Shown here: positions 58,015 to 64,000 of the stretch, in pieces
How positions within the stretch are numbered: position 1 is the first letter of the stretch
Layout of the letters: every line of letters begins with the position of its first letter
Notes under the pieces: model-generated
The model's input: only the letters and a program-made list of their open reading frames with translations
Told to the model about the DNA's origin: nothing
The model's database searches: none
DNA from: Anthoceros angustus
Taxonomy: Eukaryota; Streptophyta; Anthocerotopsida; Anthocerotales; Anthocerotaceae
Assembly (NCBI GenBank): GCA_010909165.1
Contig: MU008197.1
Span: 1 to 64,000 of the forward strand
Length of the DNA stretch: 64,000 nt
Direction: 5' to 3'
Made by a program: the position numbers and the translations under genes

Positions 58015-58401
58015 CTGAGATAACACGCTGCGCATGTACCTTGCGGCACGTACATGTGTACACGCGCCTCGACAGTACAGTAGGTGACGGTCGAGTTCCC
58101 CTGCCACCGTATGTACGTACCTGAACTCCCGGTGCTTGAAAAGGGAGGAGAAAAGGAGGCAGCAACAATGAAGATAAAACGAGAGGGACTCACTCCCACG
58201 TCATATCATGAATATTTTACGTCGTATGGAGATCCAATGAACCCTGGGACAAGTGTCCAGAACGTACCAGAAGCACTGAAGTCATGAGCTTCTTGGACCA
58301 CCAACCGGGCATGCATCCCCGCCCGGCAGAGACGAACAACCATATCCCTGGAACGCGTTGAACAAGATCATCTTCTGAATTCTGCTCAGCTGTGGTGCGA
58401 A

Positions 58402-59602
<1,201 letters not shown>

Positions 59603-60130
59603 AAAAAGCTGTTGGAAATTGCATTGTACAGACACTTCGAAATTTGCGCCCTTCAGTTGGAGGTTTAGAGCTAGAGCAGAGAAGCGGCGAGCTTCCTCCA
59701 CCACAAGAAGGCCGAGGAGAAGCCATACAAGAAGTTTGAGTATCAAAGCCATACATGAAGTTAGAGGAGAAGGCATACAAGAAGCCCGAAGAGAAGCCAC
59801 ACACAAGGAGCCTGAGGAGAAGCCATCCACAAGGGGCCTGACGAGGAGCCATCCACAAGAGGCCTGACGAGGAGCCATCCACAAGAGGCCTGACGAGGAG
59901 CCATACCAGAAGCCTTTCTTAGGAGAAGCCAAAAAACGAAGAAGCCTTAGAAGAAGCCTGAGGAGAAGCCATATAGAGAGGAAGCCATACAAGAAGCCTC
60001 ACCTCGAGGTTTCTATCCACTCCAATAGAAAATACAGTTGCAAATTGCATAGTACAGACACTCGCAAATTTCTGCAGCTCACTTGGCGGTTGAGAGGGGA
60101 AAAGCGCCGAGCTTCATCCACTACCTTTTT
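59603..60130 (+). repeat. Duplicated SDR 3' end flanking a proline/lysine-rich repeat remnant
   Basis: Bases 59575-59705 (last SDR codons and 3' UTR) recur at about 60000-60125, including GGTTTCTATCCACTCCAATAG for GFYPLQ-stop and the TTGCAAATTGCAT.GTACAGACAC block. Between the copies, 59690-60000 contains GAGGAGAAGCCATACAAGAA-type units like those in the gene at 62.6 kb, plus three tandem 27-base units (GAGGAGCCATCCACAAG..GCCTGAC, 59813-59900). The segment looks like a paralogue's 3' end separated from the SDR by invading repeat sequence. Confidence 0.7.
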
Positions 60131-60136
60131 ATATCC
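60128..60136 (+). promoter_or_regulatory. Possible TATA box of the Ole e 1-like gene
   Basis: TTTATATCC lies about 190 bases upstream of ATG 60321, just after the duplicated SDR 3' UTR. It is the only TATA-like sequence in the short upstream region. Confidence 0.4.
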
Positions 60137-60320
60137 TGTTGCGGACGTGTAACCACGTCCATGGCAGGGCCACAGAATTGTGGGCATGGCATCCGCATGC
60201 CTAACATAAATCGAGATCAGGGCAAAGCTTCCTAGTTTTGCGACCGAAGAGCTCTAGCAGCGCGGAGGAGACAACAGGCAGGAGCGAGCAGCAACTTGGG
60301 ATCAGCAATCGGAGCGAGGA

Positions 60321-61078
60321 ATGGCTTCTTGGAGGGCGGAGAGGCGGGGTTTGGCGCTCGTCTTGGCGCTGGCCGTGTTGGCTGTTGTGACGGATTGCGC
60401 ACTGGCTGGAAGACCGCCACAACATCCGAAGCCGGAACCCAAGAAGCCTGAGCCTTCCAAGCAGCCGCCCAGGGACGACTGCGGCGTGCTCGTGGACGGT
60501 TTCGTCCTCTGCGCCAATGCGTGTGTGGATCCCAAAGGCAAGGCGCCTTCCACGGGCGTGCCAATCAATGGTAAGTGCTGAGGCCAGGAGTGGCGAGTGA
60601 CTCGTTGCTTGTGCTCCTGAAGGAATCCTTGAACTGCACGTCAGATGGATCCACAGCAACACCTGCCGCTACTTTTCAGATCTGCGTGCACCATTTTTCT
60701 GACTGAGAAATTTTTGGAATTGTGCTGGGATGCTGTTGCTGTGAAGGCGCCATCGTGAGCGTCACTTGCATCAACCTGTACGGGCTGAAGACCGACTACA
60801 GAGCTGCGAAAACGAATGCGAAGGGCTACTTTGTGATCGATCTGGGAGATTACGATTACTCTGCGTTCGGAGTGTCGCACTGCAAGGCCACGCTTGTGTC
60901 GGTTCCGGGCCCCTGCAACTTCGTCACGGATCTGAACAAGGGCCATTCCGGCGCCCCCCTCGTCAAGAACAAGTCGGTGACCGCCGGCGGGGCTGAGAAC
61001 GTCGTCTACACTGTTGGCCCCTTCTACACTGTTCCCCACAAGTGCGCCGGCCGAAAGCCAGCTCTCACCACCAGCTGA
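60321..61078 (+). CDS. Secreted proline-rich protein with Ole e 1-like domain, two exons
   Basis: Exon 1 60321-60570 and exon 2 60747-61078 (GT-AG, phase 1) encode 193 residues. A signal peptide is clear (LALVLALAVLAVVTDCALAG, cleavage about residue 30). A Pro/Lys-rich linker (HPKPEPKKPEPSKQPP) follows, then a domain starting DCGVLVDGFVLCANACVDP and continuing NGAIVSVTCINLYG, TNAKGYFVIDLGD, VSHCKATLVSVPGPC. The Cys spacing and the V.G.V.C..C, GA.V.V.C, T...G.F order are those of the pollen Ole e 1 / extensin-like domain. Such proteins are cell-wall or extracellular, of structural or signalling role. Start chosen because it gives the signal peptide. No damage seen. Confidence 0.85.
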
Positions 61079-62516
61079 TTTCGAGCGCAGTCGTGCATCG
61101 GCCATGTTCATCGTGGTCGACTGATCGTCCGAATTAAGGGTCATGGAAGTGGACACATAAGCTTACTGTAGTGGCGCTGGCCAGATTGCCGGACGGTTTG
61201 TCCAACTAAGCGCATTCTTTTGCAGCCCCGTTCAGTGCCTAGGCCACAACCCCTTGTACAAACCTGGCTGCCAGGGCATATGCTTTCTGAATGTGAGGCG
61301 TTTCCAATCCAGATCGACATTCCTTTCCAGCAAGTTGATCTGACTCAACCCCCTCACTCTGCTCCGTTCCCACGTTATCACATCTGCTTCATGACATTCA
61401 ACAGGCTAAGCACGAATCTATCTGTGTGGAATGTCATATGCTTTTATCTCCTACTATCTAGAAGGGAAGACCTATCCACTCTTCTCGCAAAATGTAACCT
61501 GGATGTGTTTTGCATCTTGTTTCTCGACCATCGGTGATTGCATCACCAGGTAACGCCATTTTTGGGATTATCTAGCCTCACCATACGCGCATCACACTGG
61601 TCTGTGCAGCTCGATTCCAGGACATTGCGTGTCGATCGGCTGGGAATACACGATACAGCTAGCTGGCATCGCTGGGGACTAGTAGAGATCGTGCATGTAC
61701 CCGATTTCTAACAGCTTCAGGCTCATGCTGTTCTTCTCACTTTCAGACAAGATGCGACCTTTCACTTGTCAGGTTGACACTGTAACACCCAATGCGGCCA
61801 TGAACATGGAGACCGATGAAAATCACCAACCTATTCCAAGTCCATATACCTGCCGCAGCAGCAAACAGGCTACTTGTAAATTACTACATTGCGGACGTCC
61901 ACGCAGCTCGGATGTCTTCATTCTTACACATTGTTCCATGCTGAACGTGGCGGCCTGCCAGTGTGTGCAACGGACCCACCATCTTCCGAAGGATCCATTC
62001 CCTGAACTTGGCAATGGGTCCCTCGCTATTTCAGGCAGCCAAGCGCGTAGTGTGATGAGATGTGATAATATGCCCTGGCAATGGAGACGGTGGCGCATTA
62101 TCAGGCAATCACGTGTTCCGTACATGTGCGATTTACAGCCTGCTTTGTCCTAAACCCTGAAATCTCGACGTCCGACGTGCGCACGACCCATCTCTCCCGC
62201 AGCTCTGTAGAGTCGGCATGCAGGTCCGTGGTTGAGCTCTCTGTGTGCCGATTGCCCGTGCAGGATTGTAGACTAGTCGCCTGCTGGTCCTCGGGAACGG
62301 GCTGGGTGCGTGCTCGACCCGGACGTTTGGGACTTGGCGTTTCTCAAAGTACCCACATCGGGACGGATGCTGCCTGCCTGCGTGCATGTTGACTGCACAT
62401 GTTGACTACTGGCTGGCCCCCAGCCTGGAGGCTCGGTGCGCAATGCGGGAGCGGCATGGCTACAGCGGTCGTCTCGTCTCTGGATCACAACAGGCCTGCA
62501 GCTCTTGCTGCAGCAG
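61079..62516. other. Intergenic between the two proline-rich genes
   Basis: Only short frames without motifs occur. Nothing resembling a transposon domain, RNA gene or second promoter was recognised. It contains the 3' UTR of the upstream gene and the promoter of the downstream gene. Confidence 0.5.
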
Positions 62517-62523
62517 TATATAT
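62517..62523 (+). promoter_or_regulatory. TATA box of the repetitive proline-rich gene
   Basis: TATATAT followed by GGGG lies 89 bases before ATG 62612, appropriate for a TATA element with a 5' leader of roughly 55-60 bases. Confidence 0.6.
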
Positions 62524-62611
62524 GGGGATTGCCTGCACGGAATGACATCATCCGGCGTCTGTCTGCGTTCAGTGTTTCATTCACTGCTCTGCAGCCCTGA
62601 GTGTAGGAAAC

Positions 62612-64000
62612 ATGGGGCTCCGGCTGCTGGGCCTGCTTCTCGTGCTCTTGGTTGCTGGCAGCGTTGTTCGGGAGGCCAGTGCAGGCTATGACAATGCCTA
62701 TTCCTATGGCTTCGACCAGCCGAAGCAGGAGGTGAAGAAGCCCGAGGAGAAGCCGTACAGGAAGCCCGCGGAGCAGCCGTACAAGAAGCCCGAGGAGCAG
62801 CCCTACAAGAAGCCAGAGGAGAAGCCCTACAAGAAGCCAGAGGAGAAGCCCTACAAGAAGCCATACAAGAAGCCAGAGGAGAAGCCGTACAAGAAGCCAG
62901 AGGAGAAGCCGTACAAGAAGCCAGAGGAGAAGCCGTACAAGAAGCCTGAGGAGAAGCCGTACAAGAAGCCTGAGGAGAAGCCGTACAAGAAGCCTGAGGA
63001 GAAGCTGTACAAGAAGCCTCACCACGAGAAGCCGTACAAGAAGCCAGGAGGAGAAGCCATACAAGAAGCCAGAGGAGAAGCTATACAAGAAGCCAGAGGA
63101 GAAGCCGTACAAGAAGCCTGAGGAGAAGCCACAAGAAGCCTGAGGAGAAGCCCTACAAGAAGCCGGAGGAGAAGCCGTACAAGAAGCCTGAGGAGAAGCC
63201 GTACAAGAAGCCACAGGAGAAGCTGTACAAGAAGCCACAGGAGAAGCCGTACAAGAAGCCAGAGGAGAAGCCATACAAGCCCGAGGCGAAGCCTTACACG
63301 AAGCCTCACCACGAGAAGCCATACAAGAAGCCAGAGGAGAAGCCATACAAGAAGCCAGAGGAGAAGCCATACAAGAAGCCAGAGGAGAAGCCATACAAGA
63401 AGCCAGAGGAGAAGCCATACAAGCCAGAGGAGAAGCCATAAGAAGCCAGAGGAGAAGCCATACAAGAAGCCTGAGGAGAAGCCCTACAAGAAGCCCGAGG
63501 CCCTACAAGAAGCCGAGGACAAGCCGTACAAGCCAGAGGAGAAGCCTTACAAGAAGCCTCACCACGAGAAGCCATACAAGAAGCCAGGAGAAGCCACAAG
63601 AAGCCTGAGGAGAAGCCCTACAAGAAGCCTGAGGAGAAGCCCTACAAGAAGCCGAGGAGAAGCTGCCAAGAAGCCAGAGGAGAAGCCAGAAGCCAGAGGA
63701 GAAGCTGCAAGAAGCCTCACCACGAGAAGCCTGTACAAGCCAGAGGAGAAGCCATACAAGAAGCCAGAGGAGAAGCCATACAAGAAGCCAGGAGGAGAAG
63801 CCACAAGAAGCCAGAGAAGCCATACAAGAAGCCGAGAAGCCCTACAAGCCTGAGAAGCCCTACAAGAAGCCCGAGGACAAGCCACAAGAAGCCTGAGGAG
63901 AAGCCTTACAAGAAGCCTCACCGAGAAGCCATACAAGAAGAGGAGAAGCCTACAAGAAGCCTGAGGAGAAGCCCTACAAGAAGCCTGAGGAGAAGCCCTA
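62612..64000 (+). CDS. Repetitive Pro/Lys/Glu-rich secreted protein, runs off the window
   Basis: ATG 62612 starts a signal peptide (MGLRLLGLLLVLLVAGSVVR, EASA, cleavage about residue 24), a short Tyr-rich segment (GYDNAYSYGFDQ), then dozens of KPEEKPYKK nonapeptide-like units with variants (KPAEQPYKK, KPHHEKPYKK). This composition is typical of plant cell-wall proline-rich proteins, where Tyr and Lys can cross-link. The frame holds to about 63040, where an extra G (AAGCCAGGAGGAG) shifts it. Later units have many 1-3 base gaps and switch frames repeatedly. Either the 3' half has decayed or the assembly has indel errors in this low-complexity array. A C-terminal domain, if any, lies beyond the window. 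Confidence 0.7.
62731..64000 (+). repeat. Tandem 27-bp-class array (AAGCC.GAGGAGAAGCC.TACAAG)
   Basis: At least 45 imperfect units of 24-30 bases built from AAGCCNGAGGAGAAGCCNTACAAG continue to the window end. A larger period marked by CTCACCACGAGAAGCC occurs at about 63017, 63303, 63558 and 63717. Minus-strand frames reading GFLYGFSS are shadows of the array. Confidence 0.9.

Noticed and set aside
62577-63936. Long minus-strand frames (GFLYGFSS, LLLWLLVRLL) opposite the proline-rich array
   Set aside because: They are shadows of the plus-strand repeat, which has a signal peptide and TATA box in the sense direction.

Overview
The window looks like nuclear DNA of a seed-free land plant, most likely a fern or lycophyte. 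The evidence is: GT-AG introns of roughly 65-150 bp; a DYW-type pentatricopeptide-repeat (PPR) family with several decayed copies; plant-type genes (HD-Zip, CYP85-clan P450s, tropinone-reductase-like SDR, Ole e 1-like proline-rich protein, F-box protein); and heavy Copia and LINE content. The species cannot be fixed from sequence alone. No CRISPR array, no bacterial operon and no intact tRNA or rRNA gene was seen.

Region 1 (0.25-35.8 kb) is a transposon nest that can be unpacked from target-site duplications (TSDs). An A/T-rich open reading frame (247 onward) was interrupted by a minus-strand LINE (about 679-35704; shared 14-bp exact flank at 661-674 and 35705-35718). That LINE was split by Copia A (1808-33917; TSD CAAAT). 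Copia A's reverse transcriptase was split by Copia B (2787-12543; TSD TGACC) and, further along, by a ~20-kb insertion with terminal inverted repeats (12660-32671). That insertion carries remnants of a DUF7869-like transposase and is itself split by Copia C (25837-32355). Copia B contains a second LINE and long (CCGG)n and (GCC)n tracts. All elements are decayed.

Region 2 (36-43.3 kb) holds a decayed Copia D, a tandemly duplicated unidentified segment, a frameshifted PPR pseudogene and a truncated P450 ending at a hexamer microsatellite.

Region 3 (44.4-64 kb) is the gene-bearing part: a two-exon HD-Zip I-like gene (minus); a truncated P450 copy head-to-head with a complete eight-exon CYP85-clan P450 (plus); LINE/SINE 3' ends; a frameshifted PPR-DYW gene; an F-box gene (minus) divergent from a five-exon SDR gene (plus); an Ole e 1-like secreted proline-rich protein; and a highly repetitive secreted proline/lysine-rich protein that runs off the window. 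The genes do not form a pathway. Their arrangement reflects local duplication (P450, PPR, SDR 3' end, proline-rich repeats) in a repeat-rich background. Exon structures were worked out by eye from reading frames and splice sites.
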